This document shows positions 6,853 through 16,260 of a stretch of DNA of 64,000 nucleotides, piece by piece (position 1 is the first letter of the stretch; each line of letters opens with the position of its first letter). Location: assembly GCA_963847595.1 (NCBI GenBank), contig CAWKAJ010000002.1, positions 744,001-808,000 on the forward strand. Direction: 5' to 3'. The stretch is from JACWAE01 sp963847595 (lineage in GTDB: Bacteria > Chloroflexota > Dehalococcoidia > SZUA-161). The translations under genes were made by a program, and so were the position numbers. The notes beneath the pieces were generated by a model that made no database searches, was not told the DNA's origin, and was given only the letters and a program-made list of their open reading frames with translations.

Positions 6853-8566
6853 TCGTTGTTATACGATTACGTCAGTAGCTAACTGTTAAGGGATAATGTC
6901 AGTCATGAGAGGACTGACATTGACACAGCAAGAGCAAGGGAGACTACAGACATTGAACCTGGTATTGGAGGGACGGATGGGGGTGGCGGAGGCAGCCTGT
7001 GTCCTTGGGCTGAGTGAACGCCACGCGTGGCGAATCTTGGCGGCATATCGAGCGGAGGGCGTCGCTGCGCTGGCCCACGGGAATCGAGGCTGTCGGCCTG
7101 CCAATGCCACTTCTGAGGAAACGCGGCAACGAGTGATTACGCTTGCACGCACACAGTACGCCGGGCTCAACCATACTCACCTGACTGAGCTGCTCGTAGA
7201 GCGTGAAGCCCTGACCCTGTCACGATCCACGGTGCGGAATATTCTCGTGGGTGCCGGCCTAGCCAGCCCCCGCCATCGACGACCACCGCGGCACCGCTGC
7301 CGACGAGAGCGCATGCCGCAAGAGGGAGTGCTGGTACAGGTCGACGGCAGCCACCACCGTTGGCTTGGAGAACGTGGCCCCTGGCTCACGCTGCTCCTGG
7401 CCGTGGACGACGCCACCGGCACTGTGCCATACGCGCTGTTTCGCGAGCAGGAGGATACCGAAGGCTATTTCCGCTTGATGAAGGGTATCATACAGCGGCG
7501 GGGCATTCCACTGGCACTCTACAGCGATCGCTACTTCGTGTTCTGTCATTCGAAACCGGCGAATGAGACTGGAGAAGCGTCCCTCGTCGACAGGGACAAA
7601 CCGACCCAGTTTGGCCGAGCCATGCGGGAACTCGGGGTGACACAGGTATTCGCCCGTAGCCCGGAGGCGAAAGGGCGGGTCGAGCGGGCTAATGGCACTT
7701 TCCAAGACAGGCTGGTAGCAGAGCTGCGCCTGGCTGGCGCCAGCACGCTGGCAGAGGCCAATAACGTCCTGGGGGAGTTCCTAACCCAGTTCAACCAGCG
7801 ATTCGGCGTGCCAGCTGCCCAGTCGGGGTCTGCCTATCGTGAGGTGCCGGAGGGACTCGACATAGAGGGTGTGCTCTGCGTTAAGGAGATACGGCGCGTG
7901 GCGAAGGATAACACGGTGCGGTACCGAGGGCGCACCCTGCAGCTGTACCCTGGGGCTGAGCAGCCCAGCTATGCCCGGACCCATGTCGAGGTACAGGAAC
8001 GTTTGGACGGTCGTCTGCTTGTGCGTTATCGTGAGCAGATCATCACTCCTGAGGAAGCACCTCCTCTCGCCGCCGAACTCCGCGCGCGGGCAGACGCGGG
8101 TTTTGCTGATGCCTATACATCTGTGCCTCTCCCAGAGCAGCCAGTAGCAACCAGGAAGCCGCGCACCACCCTCGGCTGGGATGGAGACTGGTATAGGGAC
8201 GACGCAAAGAAGTGCATCCATGGGCAGTTGGTGCTGGCAGGGATGGAACGGGCGCGGGAACAGGGTAAGCGAATCGGAAGGCCCTCGGTGACGGAACGGG
8301 ATGGGTTCTCCCAACGATTTATGGCAGCGGTGGAACGTCTTGAACAAGGAGGAATATCCCGGCGGCAGGCGGCCAGGGAACTGGCCATCGGTTATGCCAC
8401 GCTCAAGCGTCTCCTCGATGCACGCTTATATCCAATTAACGGTAGTGAGCAAGCAATGCTTGTTCCCACCACAACCTGTGATGATGGGATTGTCTATGAT
8501 GGTATTCTGGTGACGTACTGACAAAATCGCTTAACAGTTAACCCTGACATTTTCCCTTGACAACGA
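6853..8566 (+). mobile_element. IS1202-like insertion sequence, copy 1
   Basis: 1714 bp. The ends were found by comparison with the second copy at 18233-19946, where identity begins and stops at the same bases. The ends are imperfect inverted repeats: both start TCGTTGT and share GTCAG and TAACTGTTAAG inward over about 38 bases. No clear target duplication is visible, although IS1202 relatives usually make long ones. Confidence 0.85.
6896..8521 (+). CDS. Transposase, IS1202-like (ISNCY-type DDE)
   Basis: 541 residues. An N-terminal helix-turn-helix (about 15-55, including VAEAACVLGLSERHAWRIL) is followed by a DDE core: first Asp in VQVDGSHHRWL, second in ALYSDRYFVF, Glu in AKGRVERANGTF. A C-terminal domain follows with a second HTH-like stretch, ISRRQAARELAIGYATLKRLL. 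The order and the DGSHHRW and SDR motifs match IS1202-like transposases. It is nearly identical to the second copy except for a cluster of changes at about residues 280-305. The frame is intact, so it may be active. Confidence 0.9.
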   Translation: MSVMRGLTLTQQEQGRLQTLNLVLEGRMGVAEAACVLGLSERHAWRILAAYRAEGVAALAHGNRGCRPANATSEETRQRVITLARTQYAGLNHTHLTELLVEREALTLSRSTVRNILVGAGLASPRHRRPPRHRCRRERMPQEGVLVQVDGSHHRWLGERGPWLTLLLAVDDATGTVPYALFREQEDTEGYFRLMKGIIQRRGIPLALYSDRYFVFCHSKPANETGEASLVDRDKPTQFGRAMRELGVTQVFARSPEAKGRVERANGTFQDRLVAELRLAGASTLAEANNVLGEFLTQFNQRFGVPAAQSGSAYREVPEGLDIEGVLCVKEIRRVAKDNTVRYRGRTLQLYPGAEQPSYARTHVEVQERLDGRLLVRYREQIITPEEAPPLAAELRARADAGFADAYTSVPLPEQPVATRKPRTTLGWDGDWYRDDAKKCIHGQLVLAGMERAREQGKRIGRPSVTERDGFSQRFMAAVERLEQGGISRRQAARELAIGYATLKRLLDARLYPINGSEQAMLVPTTTCDDGIVYDGILVTY

Positions 8567-8945
8567 TCCGAAAACCAGGGGCTCTAGAAGGACTTCTTTC
8601 TGGCTAATTTGTTTGGAGCAGCAGCAAGCCCCAAAGTGTCCATTACATAATGTCTTCTAAGTGTCCCATCTTCCCTGAGGGCGAACAGTCTCGTCTACTG
8701 ATTGATGAACAGTACTTTTACCTACCCGATTTTCTCGAATCAGCAAACGGTTATATCGAAAGAGAAGTACTTTCGAGTAATTGTAAGACTACAGATTAGC
8801 CCATACTATCAAACTATAGCAAGAGAATTGATCGTAAAGCGCCCCTAACTCTACCAAGTCAATGTTTTCACTAGATCATACAACGTAGGAATTCAGGACA
8901 AAGATCTCAATGACCATTGTGTACGGCTAGTAGGGGGAGATGCGC
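8567..8945 (+). other. Leader region of the first beta-helix gene (outer part of inverted repeat)
   Basis: These 380 bases hold no convincing gene. They match, inverted, the region upstream of the truncated copy at 17437-17856. A short frame from 8650 (MSSKCPIFPEGEQ...) exists in both, but here it is shifted by one extra A at about 8763. The promoter of the beta-helix gene should lie here; I see no clear -35/-10 pair. Confidence 0.4.
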
Positions 8946-9163
8946 ATGGCTGGTAAATATAGAATTCTACTGCTAATCATAGCACTCACACTTGTGGCAA
9001 TGATCTCGTCCACAGTGGTCTATGCAGGTCATAGCCCGAGGCCAACGCCCACGGCAACATCCGCCTCAGATCGTATTCCTCACGGGCAATTGCGCACATT
9101 AGCAACGCCTACGCCTGTGCCAACAGTGACACCCACGCCTACGCCTGTGCCAACAGTGACACC
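8593..9163 (+). repeat. Inverted repeat arm A (571 bp)
   Basis: Nearly identical to the reverse complement of 17633-18202. One single-base length difference is visible in the leader. It covers the upstream region, signal peptide and first Thr-Pro repeats of the beta-helix gene. Confidence 0.85.
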
Positions 9164-11528
9164 CACGCCTACGCCTGTGCCAACAGTGACACCCACGCCT
9201 ACGCCTGTGCCAACAGTGACACCTACACCTACGCCTGTGCTAACAGTGACACCTACACCTAGTCCAACAGGCGGTGGCGGTGGTGGAAGCATGCCTGCAC
9301 CAACCGCTGAGACGCCAACGGTGACACCAACGCCCACGCCGACACCAACACCTACGCCTACGCCTGTGCCAACAGTGACACCTACGCCTACACCAACGCC
9401 CACGCCGACACCTACACCTACGCCTACACCTGTGCCAACAGTGACACCTACGCCTACACCAACGCCAGCACCGACACCTACGCCTACACCGACGCCTACG
9501 CCTACACCGACGCCTACGCCTACACCGACGCCTACGCCTACACCGACGCCTACGCCTACACCGACACCTACGCCTGTGCCAACAGTGACACCTACGCCTA
9601 CGCCTACACCGACACCTACGCCTGTGCCAACAGTGACACCTACGCCTACACCTACGCCTACGCCTACACCGACACCTACGCCTACACCGACACCTACGCC
9701 TACACCTACGTCAACACCCACACCTACGCCAACACCCACGCCCACACCGACGCCAACGCGAACACCGACGCCCACGCCTACACCAACGCCAATGCCAACA
9801 CCTACGCCCACGCCAACACCGACGCCCACGCCTACACCAACGCCAACACCGACGCCGACGCCAACGCCGACGCCCACGCCTACACCAACGCCCACGCCAA
9901 CACCTACGCCCACGCCAACACCGACGCCCACGCCAACACCGACGCCCACGCCAACACCTACGCCAATGCCAACACCCACGCCCACACCTACACCTACGCC
10001 AACGCCAACGCCAACACCTACGCCAACGCCAACACCAACGCCTACACCTACACCGACGCCAACACCAACGCCTACGCCTACACCAACGCCATATCTGTTG
10101 ACTGTTGCCTCAAGCACTAATCCTGACCCTAGTGCTAACTATCATTGCAGTGGCACCAATGACCAAAAAGTCATAAACCAAGCTATCAATGCTTTGCCAA
10201 AGAGTGGGGGAGAGGTTTTGCTGGAGAAAGGTACATTCAATCTAACTTCCTCCGTGACTATGAACGATAATACTTCTCTCTATGGTTCTGGTATGGATAT
10301 TACTATTCTTCGTTTCACTACCGATATGACAGCCATAGTGAACCAGTACATAGGAGGCAGCCAGTACAACTCCAACATAGCTTTGCAGGAGTTTACGGTG
10401 GACGGCAACTACACGGGCGTTACAGGCTCAAGCAACGCCATAGAGGTGCAGCACGTCAATGGCTTCTCGATGTACCACGTCAAGATTGAGAACCCCAGAG
10501 CTTTCTGCTGCTCCATAAGGTTCTCCACCAACGTGACTGTGAATGCCTGCCAGGCCTATGCCAGCGGCCAGTACCACGACGGGTTCAAGCTAGCCGGCAC
10601 CACCAATGCCCTGTTTGAGAACTGCAACATAGCCAGCGGCGATGACTGCGTCAGCTCGACAGGAGAGCAGCTTGCGGCAGGCAATGTCACTATTACTCAC
10701 AATACTCTGACCTCGGACTTTGCCCACGGTGTGTTCATTGGCCCAGAGGCAGATGACCCCATGCCCGTGTCCAATGACACTATCTCGTACAACACCATAT
10801 ACTCCACAGCCGATGCTGGAATATCGCTCTACGCTGTGAACGAGGACGTGCTGCTGAGCAACATCACGATAGTCGGGAATAATATCACGAGCCCTGGCAT
10901 GCAGACGCTCAACCCCTCTGGCGCAGCCTACGGGATACACTGCTCTGGCAACCCGAATACTCCAGCGCAGAACATAACTGTGACGGGCAACAACATAACC
11001 TTCACCAACACTCCATCGTCTCAGTCAGCAAGAGGAATCCTGTTCGAGCTTACCAACGGCATAACAGTGAGCAACAATGTCGTGAGCTTCAATGAGGCGC
11101 TGGCAAGTGACTCTAGGGGCATCCAGATTGGCGATGCAGGCGTGCCGTGCAGCAACTTCGACCTTGAGAGCAACCAGGTCAATAACAACGGGCATGGCGC
11201 AGACGCCATAGCAATACTGCGAAGCTCGACGGGGCAACTTGACTACAACACGGCAAAGAACGGCAACCAGGCAGGCATATTCATCGAGGGAGACAGCACC
11301 AATTCCTGCCAGAACATCACGCTCTACGCCAACACCTGCATAGACGACCAATCTGTACACACGCAGCAATATGGCGTTCTGGAGGGGAGCAACTCGGACT
11401 ACAACATAATAACAAACAACAATGTCTGTGGATACGTTGTCTCAGCAGTTTCTACAACTGGTAAACATACAACGGTATCAGGTACAATAATATGTGGTGC
11501 TGCACCTACTCCGACACCAACCCCTTAG
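8946..11528 (+). CDS. Secreted right-handed beta-helix protein with very long Thr-Pro linker, copy 1
   Basis: About 860 residues. It has an N-terminal signal peptide (GKYRILLLIIALTLVAMISS...VYA). Low-complexity linkers with (T-P)n and TPVPTV units follow for about 340 residues, broken once by GGGGGGS. A beta-helix domain of about 470 residues starts at YLLTVASSTNP and is rich in N-x-T/I-x-x-N strand repeats such as NVTITHNTLTSDFAHGVFIG. It opens with a GGEVLLEKGTFNL motif as in pectate-lyase folds. Proteins of this build bind or cut polysaccharides at the cell surface; no catalytic residues can be assigned. The ATG at 8946 has GGGGGAG 6 nt upstream; ATG 8940 is also in frame. It ends in a second PTPTP stretch. 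Confidence 0.88.
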   Translation: MAGKYRILLLIIALTLVAMISSTVVYAGHSPRPTPTATSASDRIPHGQLRTLATPTPVPTVTPTPTPVPTVTPTPTPVPTVTPTPTPVPTVTPTPTPVLTVTPTPSPTGGGGGGSMPAPTAETPTVTPTPTPTPTPTPTPVPTVTPTPTPTPTPTPTPTPTPVPTVTPTPTPTPAPTPTPTPTPTPTPTPTPTPTPTPTPTPTPTPTPTPVPTVTPTPTPTPTPTPVPTVTPTPTPTPTPTPTPTPTPTPTPTPTSTPTPTPTPTPTPTPTRTPTPTPTPTPMPTPTPTPTPTPTPTPTPTPTPTPTPTPTPTPTPTPTPTPTPTPTPTPTPTPTPTPTPMPTPTPTPTPTPTPTPTPTPTPTPTPTPTPTPTPTPTPTPTPYLLTVASSTNPDPSANYHCSGTNDQKVINQAINALPKSGGEVLLEKGTFNLTSSVTMNDNTSLYGSGMDITILRFTTDMTAIVNQYIGGSQYNSNIALQEFTVDGNYTGVTGSSNAIEVQHVNGFSMYHVKIENPRAFCCSIRFSTNVTVNACQAYASGQYHDGFKLAGTTNALFENCNIASGDDCVSSTGEQLAAGNVTITHNTLTSDFAHGVFIGPEADDPMPVSNDTISYNTIYSTADAGISLYAVNEDVLLSNITIVGNNITSPGMQTLNPSGAAYGIHCSGNPNTPAQNITVTGNNITFTNTPSSQSARGILFELTNGITVSNNVVSFNEALASDSRGIQIGDAGVPCSNFDLESNQVNNNGHGADAIAILRSSTGQLDYNTAKNGNQAGIFIEGDSTNSCQNITLYANTCIDDQSVHTQQYGVLEGSNSDYNIITNNNVCGYVVSAVSTTGKHTTVSGTIICGAAPTPTPTP
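9100..10092 (+). repeat. Hexanucleotide-type Thr-Pro coding repeat tract
   Basis: About 1 kb of ACG/ACA-CCT/CCA/CCC units coding Thr-Pro, with 24- to 30-base higher-order units (TPVPTVTP). The opposite strand is open as Gly-Val repeats, which is a base-composition artefact. The tract is a likely slippage and recombination hotspot and may be collapsed or expanded in assembly. Confidence 0.9.
9978..11521 (+). repeat. 1544-bp direct duplication, copy 1
   Basis: Matches 14105-15648 with a single difference that I noticed (A at 11421, G at 15548). It covers the end of the Thr-Pro linker and the whole beta-helix domain. Confidence 0.88.
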
Positions 11529-11559
11529 TCCACCATCGACCCCTGCTCTAGCCCACCTT

Positions 11560-11814
11560 ATTGCCAAGGCCCACTTCAACACCTAAGCCCTCGCTCACAG
11601 GTACACCAACGCCATGGCTGAGAAGCGTAACTTCACCGCTGTCGATGACGCCATTGGCTTAACCAGTGAACAACTAGCACGCGGCAATGTGACGATCATG
11701 AACAGCACACTGATATCCGACTCCCCTCATGGCGTATGCATGTTCGGTATCACGAAGTTCTGTCCCATAGCCGAGAGAATTTCACAAGTGCTGTTATCAG
11801 CATTGGAAGGGTAA
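11560..11814 (+). pseudogene. Internal fragment of a third, diverged beta-helix gene
   Basis: A short Thr-Pro-like run is followed by sequence that translates to SEQLARGNVTI, STLISDSPHGV, parallel to GEQLAAGNVTI, NTLTSDFAHGV of the full genes. DNA agreement is about two thirds, so this is an older copy. Open from 11614 to 11814 but without the rest of the domain, it is a broken relic. Confidence 0.65.
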
Positions 11815-12044
11815 TGTCCAACATATCCCAAACGGCAAGTAAAATCTCTATCAAGAGAAGTACTGGTTTGAGTATATTGTGTCCTATGCGATCAAACGTA
11901 AATCATGGCTGTCTGTAACCACCAGATAAGGGATGCCTGCATTGCGGATGATGCCCGTATGATGCACCGCATTTCTCCATTCAGTAATAACTCTCGACTC
12001 GCCGGCCAGATCGCCCAATTGTGCCACAAAGACTATATTGGGGT
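11815..12044. other. Intergenic remnant
   Basis: No gene, hairpin or repeat that I can support between the beta-helix relic and the IS3-like remnant. Confidence 0.3.
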
Positions 12045-13690
12045 GAACCACTGAAACTGGACAAAATGGGTTAGGGAGGTTTCGGGGGGCAAGAGTATCT
12101 CATAATGGAGATGAGGAAGAACCCTGCCATGAGAAACCAGAGGGCTTCAAACGTACAGTTCAAGCGCCAGGTAATTGGGAAGTTGCTTAGCGGTGAAAGC
12201 CATCCCGCTCAGGTCTGTCGCCGTTAAAACATCAACTCGAGTCTGCTTTAGCTCTGGAAGAGGCGATACAGCAAAGGCAAGTTCAATAATGAACCCACCG
12301 AGGAAGGCGCCCTCCGGGACAGGAGAGAAGCTGGAGCTGCTGGTGGGTAAGCTTACCCTGGACAACGAGTTTCTAAAAAGGGGTCGCAGCACAGTCTCAA
12401 CCAATCTCCAAGAAACGGAAAATTGTCAGCCGGGTTAAGCACGTCATCGGGGATGTTCGGCTGGGTGTGGACCTATGAAGCTGGCCAGGAGTAGTTTCTA
12501 ATACAATCCAAAGGGTAAGGATACCGAGTGTATGAAAGCCGAGGTTGACTTAAGGGACAAGACTGAGGCCATCTGTCTTGAATTGAATGACTTCATGGAG
12601 GCTGGCAAGGAGAGATTGACACGGGACACGACCAGGGGGACGCCACCAGGGCCGAAGTTCAGGGATTGAAGCGCGAAAATGCCAGGTTGAAGCATCCAGT
12701 GGCCGAGCTATCCCTGCAGGTGCATGTCCTTAAAAAAACGGCTGTGCCGGATCTGCAATAAAGGGGAGGTACACTCGAGTGAGTGCTGGGAAGAAGAGGG
12801 AAATCATGGCCCTGGTTGCTGACTCCGGGTTGCCGCGCCGCAGGGCGCTTGCCCAGTTAGGATTGCCGAAGAGCACCTATTACCGCTGGTTAAGGAGGCA
12901 CAGTCTGTAGGAAGGCTTGAGGACAGCAGGGGTGGGTCGCCTGAACCCTGGAACAGGCTCAGGGCGGAGGAAGAAGAGCAGATTCTGGCACAGGCGAGGG
13001 TCTCACCAGAGCTCTCTGCACGTGAGATTGCCCTCAGGGTCACCGACTTTGATGGTATGTATGTATCAGAGAGCACAGTATTCCGTATACTGAAGCGAGA
13101 GGGGCTGATCAAGCCGGCTGAGGTAGTGGGCTTCAAGGCAGGCAAGGAGTATCAGCGGAAGACGAGAGGGCCTAACGAGCTCTGGGCTACCGACTGTGCT
13201 CACATTAAGGTGATTGACTGGGGCTGGTATTACCTAGTGACGGTGATGGATGACTACAGCCGCTTCATACTGGCCTGGGAGCTCAAGAGTGATATGGCAG
13301 CAGGTCACTGATTGACGTAGTTCAGCAGGCAGTGGATCTGACCGGGATGACTGATGTGCCGGTGGAGGACCGGACAGTGCTGCTGTCCGATAATGGCCCT
13401 GGCTATATTTCCCGGCAGTTCAACGAGTACCTGGGGCTGGTAGAAATCAGGCACATCATAGCTGCTCTCTTCCATCCCCAGAGCAATGGCAATATAGAAA
13501 GATGGCACCGCACTATCAAAGCAGAGATTAACCTCGTGCCTTACCAGGTGCCTGGTGTGCTGAGGGAAGCAATTGCAGCGTTCATCGAGTACTATAACTA
13601 ACTCCCGGCGATATCACAAGGGACTCGGTTACGTTACACCCTATGACGTCCGCTCAAGTAGAATCAGCTATCCACATATCCTCCTGCGGC
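12045..13690 (+). mobile_element. Decayed IS3-family insertion sequence
   Basis: The left side begins TGAACCACTGAAACTGGACA, which resembles IS3-family ends. An orfA-like stretch (AMRNQRASNVQFKRQVIGKLLSGES) follows, then an orfB-like integrase core, both broken by stops and frameshifts. The right end cannot be placed, so the limits are approximate. Confidence 0.6.
12116..13670 (+). pseudogene. Broken IS3-family transposase (orfA and orfB remnants)
   Basis: Pieces in several frames. An orfA-like start lies at about 12113-12220. GLPRRRALAQLGLPKSTYYRWL lies at about 12815-12900. LSAREIALRVTDFDGMYVSE, the 'ELWATDCAHIKV' DDE Asp and MDDYSRFILAW continue through 13311. After a frameshift come VLLSDNGPGYIS (second Asp) and NGNIERWHRTIK (Glu) at 13332-13600. 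After another shift, RYHKGLGYVTPYDV ends the family's usual C-terminus. All three catalytic positions survive, but at least three interruptions make it inactive. Confidence 0.82.
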
Positions 13691-13759
13691 ATTTGCGCCA
13701 TTGCGCAAATCGACGTAGAATATCGCAAGAAATAAGGCTACGGCGTCAAGAGAGGAAGC

Positions 13760-15655
13760 ATGGCCAGGTTTCTAAGGAACGTAATCGTCGCAGAGATTCT
13801 GTTTAGCTTGCTCATCTTGGCAATATCATGCACTAAAGCGACCAATGAAACACCAACACCGGCGATTACATCTACTCCCGCCGTCACCTTACAACTCACA
13901 CCTATTCCCTCCTCTACACCCATTCCCACTTTTTCCATTCCACCTGTCATCTCTCCCACTGCGCCCATCCAGACTCCAACGCCTTGGCCATCGCCTACAC
14001 CTACGGCGACTCCGTCATCCACCGCTGTCCTACTACCAGCTGGTGGTGGAGGGGGAGGTGGGGGGGGCGGCGGAGGATTTTATGCGACGCCCACGCCAAC
14101 ACCGACGCCCACACCTACACCTACGCCAACGCCAACGCCAACACCTACGCCAACGCCAACACCAACGCCTACACCTACACCGACGCCAACACCAACGCCT
14201 ACGCCTACACCAACGCCATATCTGTTGACTGTTGCCTCAAGCACTAATCCTGACCCTAGTGCTAACTATCATTGCAGTGGCACCAATGACCAAAAAGTCA
14301 TAAACCAAGCTATCAATGCTTTGCCAAAGAGTGGGGGAGAGGTTTTGCTGGAGAAAGGTACATTCAATCTAACTTCCTCCGTGACTATGAACGATAATAC
14401 TTCTCTCTATGGTTCTGGTATGGATATTACTATTCTTCGTTTCACTACCGATATGACAGCCATAGTGAACCAGTACATAGGAGGCAGCCAGTACAACTCC
14501 AACATAGCTTTGCAGGAGTTTACGGTGGACGGCAACTACACGGGCGTTACAGGCTCAAGCAACGCCATAGAGGTGCAGCACGTCAATGGCTTCTCGATGT
14601 ACCACGTCAAGATTGAGAACCCCAGAGCTTTCTGCTGCTCCATAAGGTTCTCCACCAACGTGACTGTGAATGCCTGCCAGGCCTATGCCAGCGGCCAGTA
14701 CCACGACGGGTTCAAGCTAGCCGGCACCACCAATGCCCTGTTTGAGAACTGCAACATAGCCAGCGGCGATGACTGCGTCAGCTCGACAGGAGAGCAGCTT
14801 GCGGCAGGCAATGTCACTATTACTCACAATACTCTGACCTCGGACTTTGCCCACGGTGTGTTCATTGGCCCAGAGGCAGATGACCCCATGCCCGTGTCCA
14901 ATGACACTATCTCGTACAACACCATATACTCCACAGCCGATGCTGGAATATCGCTCTACGCTGTGAACGAGGACGTGCTGCTGAGCAACATCACGATAGT
15001 CGGGAATAATATCACGAGCCCTGGCATGCAGACGCTCAACCCCTCTGGCGCAGCCTACGGGATACACTGCTCTGGCAACCCGAATACTCCAGCGCAGAAC
15101 ATAACTGTGACGGGCAACAACATAACCTTCACCAACACTCCATCGTCTCAGTCAGCAAGAGGAATCCTGTTCGAGCTTACCAACGGCATAACAGTGAGCA
15201 ACAATGTCGTGAGCTTCAATGAGGCGCTGGCAAGTGACTCTAGGGGCATCCAGATTGGCGATGCAGGCGTGCCGTGCAGCAACTTCGACCTTGAGAGCAA
15301 CCAGGTCAATAACAACGGGCATGGCGCAGACGCCATAGCAATACTGCGAAGCTCGACGGGGCAACTTGACTACAACACGGCAAAGAACGGCAACCAGGCA
15401 GGCATATTCATCGAGGGAGACAGCACCAATTCCTGCCAGAACATCACGCTCTACGCCAACACCTGCATAGACGACCAATCTGTACACACGCAGCAATATG
15501 GCGTTCTGGAGGGGAGCAACTCGGACTACAACATAATAACAAACAACGATGTCTGTGGATACGTTGTCTCAGCAGTTTCTACAACTGGTAAACATACAAC
15601 GGTATCAGGTACAATAATATGTGGTGCTGCACCTACTCCGACACCAACTGCCTAG
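13760..15655 (+). CDS. Lipoprotein-like beta-helix protein with Thr-Pro linker, copy 2 (chimeric N-terminus)
   Basis: 631 residues. The N-terminus differs from copy 1: a hydrophobic signal ending LLILAISC, a possible lipobox, suggests a lipid-anchored protein. A Thr/Pro/Ser-rich linker, a run of about 12 Gly and a short (T-P)n tract follow. From about residue 155 the beta-helix domain is the same as in copy 1, with one amino-acid change visible (N to D near the end). The old and new parts join inside the Thr-Pro tract, so the gene looks like a recombination product: a different secretion signal attached to a copied domain. AGGA lies 3 nt before ATG. Confidence 0.86.
   Translation: MARFLRNVIVAEILFSLLILAISCTKATNETPTPAITSTPAVTLQLTPIPSSTPIPTFSIPPVISPTAPIQTPTPWPSPTPTATPSSTAVLLPAGGGGGGGGGGGGFYATPTPTPTPTPTPTPTPTPTPTPTPTPTPTPTPTPTPTPTPTPTPYLLTVASSTNPDPSANYHCSGTNDQKVINQAINALPKSGGEVLLEKGTFNLTSSVTMNDNTSLYGSGMDITILRFTTDMTAIVNQYIGGSQYNSNIALQEFTVDGNYTGVTGSSNAIEVQHVNGFSMYHVKIENPRAFCCSIRFSTNVTVNACQAYASGQYHDGFKLAGTTNALFENCNIASGDDCVSSTGEQLAAGNVTITHNTLTSDFAHGVFIGPEADDPMPVSNDTISYNTIYSTADAGISLYAVNEDVLLSNITIVGNNITSPGMQTLNPSGAAYGIHCSGNPNTPAQNITVTGNNITFTNTPSSQSARGILFELTNGITVSNNVVSFNEALASDSRGIQIGDAGVPCSNFDLESNQVNNNGHGADAIAILRSSTGQLDYNTAKNGNQAGIFIEGDSTNSCQNITLYANTCIDDQSVHTQQYGVLEGSNSDYNIITNNDVCGYVVSAVSTTGKHTTVSGTIICGAAPTPTPTA
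14105..15648 (+). repeat. 1544-bp direct duplication, copy 2
   Basis: Second copy of 9978-11521, same orientation, offset 4127 bases. It stops three codons before the end of the gene, where the two sequences part. Confidence 0.88.
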
Positions 15656-15963
15656 AAATCTAGCCGAAAAGCCATTTCATGGAGAAAACTAAATTGGTTG
15701 ACGTTGCGTTTCCACTTCCCAAGGTGTGAAATTGTGGAAAACGCGTTCAGAAATACCGCGAAACACGGGGCAAGAGAAAAGACCGCAGAAAAAGCTCCGC
15801 ATACTGCTGATTTCATTATCCCCGCCTTCGTAGCAACAATGCAATAGTGAGCAATCCGAGGGAGAGAAGGTGGGGTGTTCCCTACTGACGTTCAGCAGCG
15901 AACCTAATCATACGTCAAGACACGACGGTTACGTGTAGTACGTCCAATAATGACTAGGCTACG
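15656..15963. other. Intergenic stretch, probably decayed
   Basis: About 300 bases with no supportable gene. It may be the eroded body of the beta-helix relic whose C-terminus survives at 15964-16101. Confidence 0.3.
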
Positions 15964-16101
15964 CACAAGCAACAGTTTGGCATCCTTGAGGACGGCGTAT
16001 TAGACTACAACACTATCACATACAACGACTGCCGTGGAAATAGTGTAGAACGGATTGCCATTGTAGGAGCACATACGGTGGTTCAAAATGACACTGTGTA
16101 A
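15964..16101 (+). pseudogene. C-terminal fragment of a fourth beta-helix gene
   Basis: Reads HKQQFGILEDGVLDYNTI, then TYND and AHTVVQNDTV before TAA. It parallels HTQQYGVLEGSNSDYNII, TNN and KHTTVSGTII at the end of the full copies. It has no upstream coding part. The divergence shows it is not a recent copy of the two intact genes. Confidence 0.7.
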
Positions 16102-16260
16102 ATCGAGTAATGACCCGAAAGTCGATAGTGCGCTCATCGCTGAGCAGCTGTTCTTTCCATTGTGGCGGAGTGTTGCGAAGATTATTGAGGGCGGTTGTTA
16201 TGACAAAACGTCACATGTAAACTGATCATACATTGGACCGCTATTGTCACCTCACTGCAT

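Noticed and set aside
9100..10092. Possible CRISPR-like repeat array
   Set aside because: Units are continuous Thr-Pro codons without unique spacers of even size and lie inside a gene with a signal peptide.
9080..10117. 345-residue minus-strand frame made of Gly-Val repeats
   Set aside because: It is the exact antisense of the Thr-Pro coding tract. Repeat composition keeps it open by chance, and it lacks a start signal.
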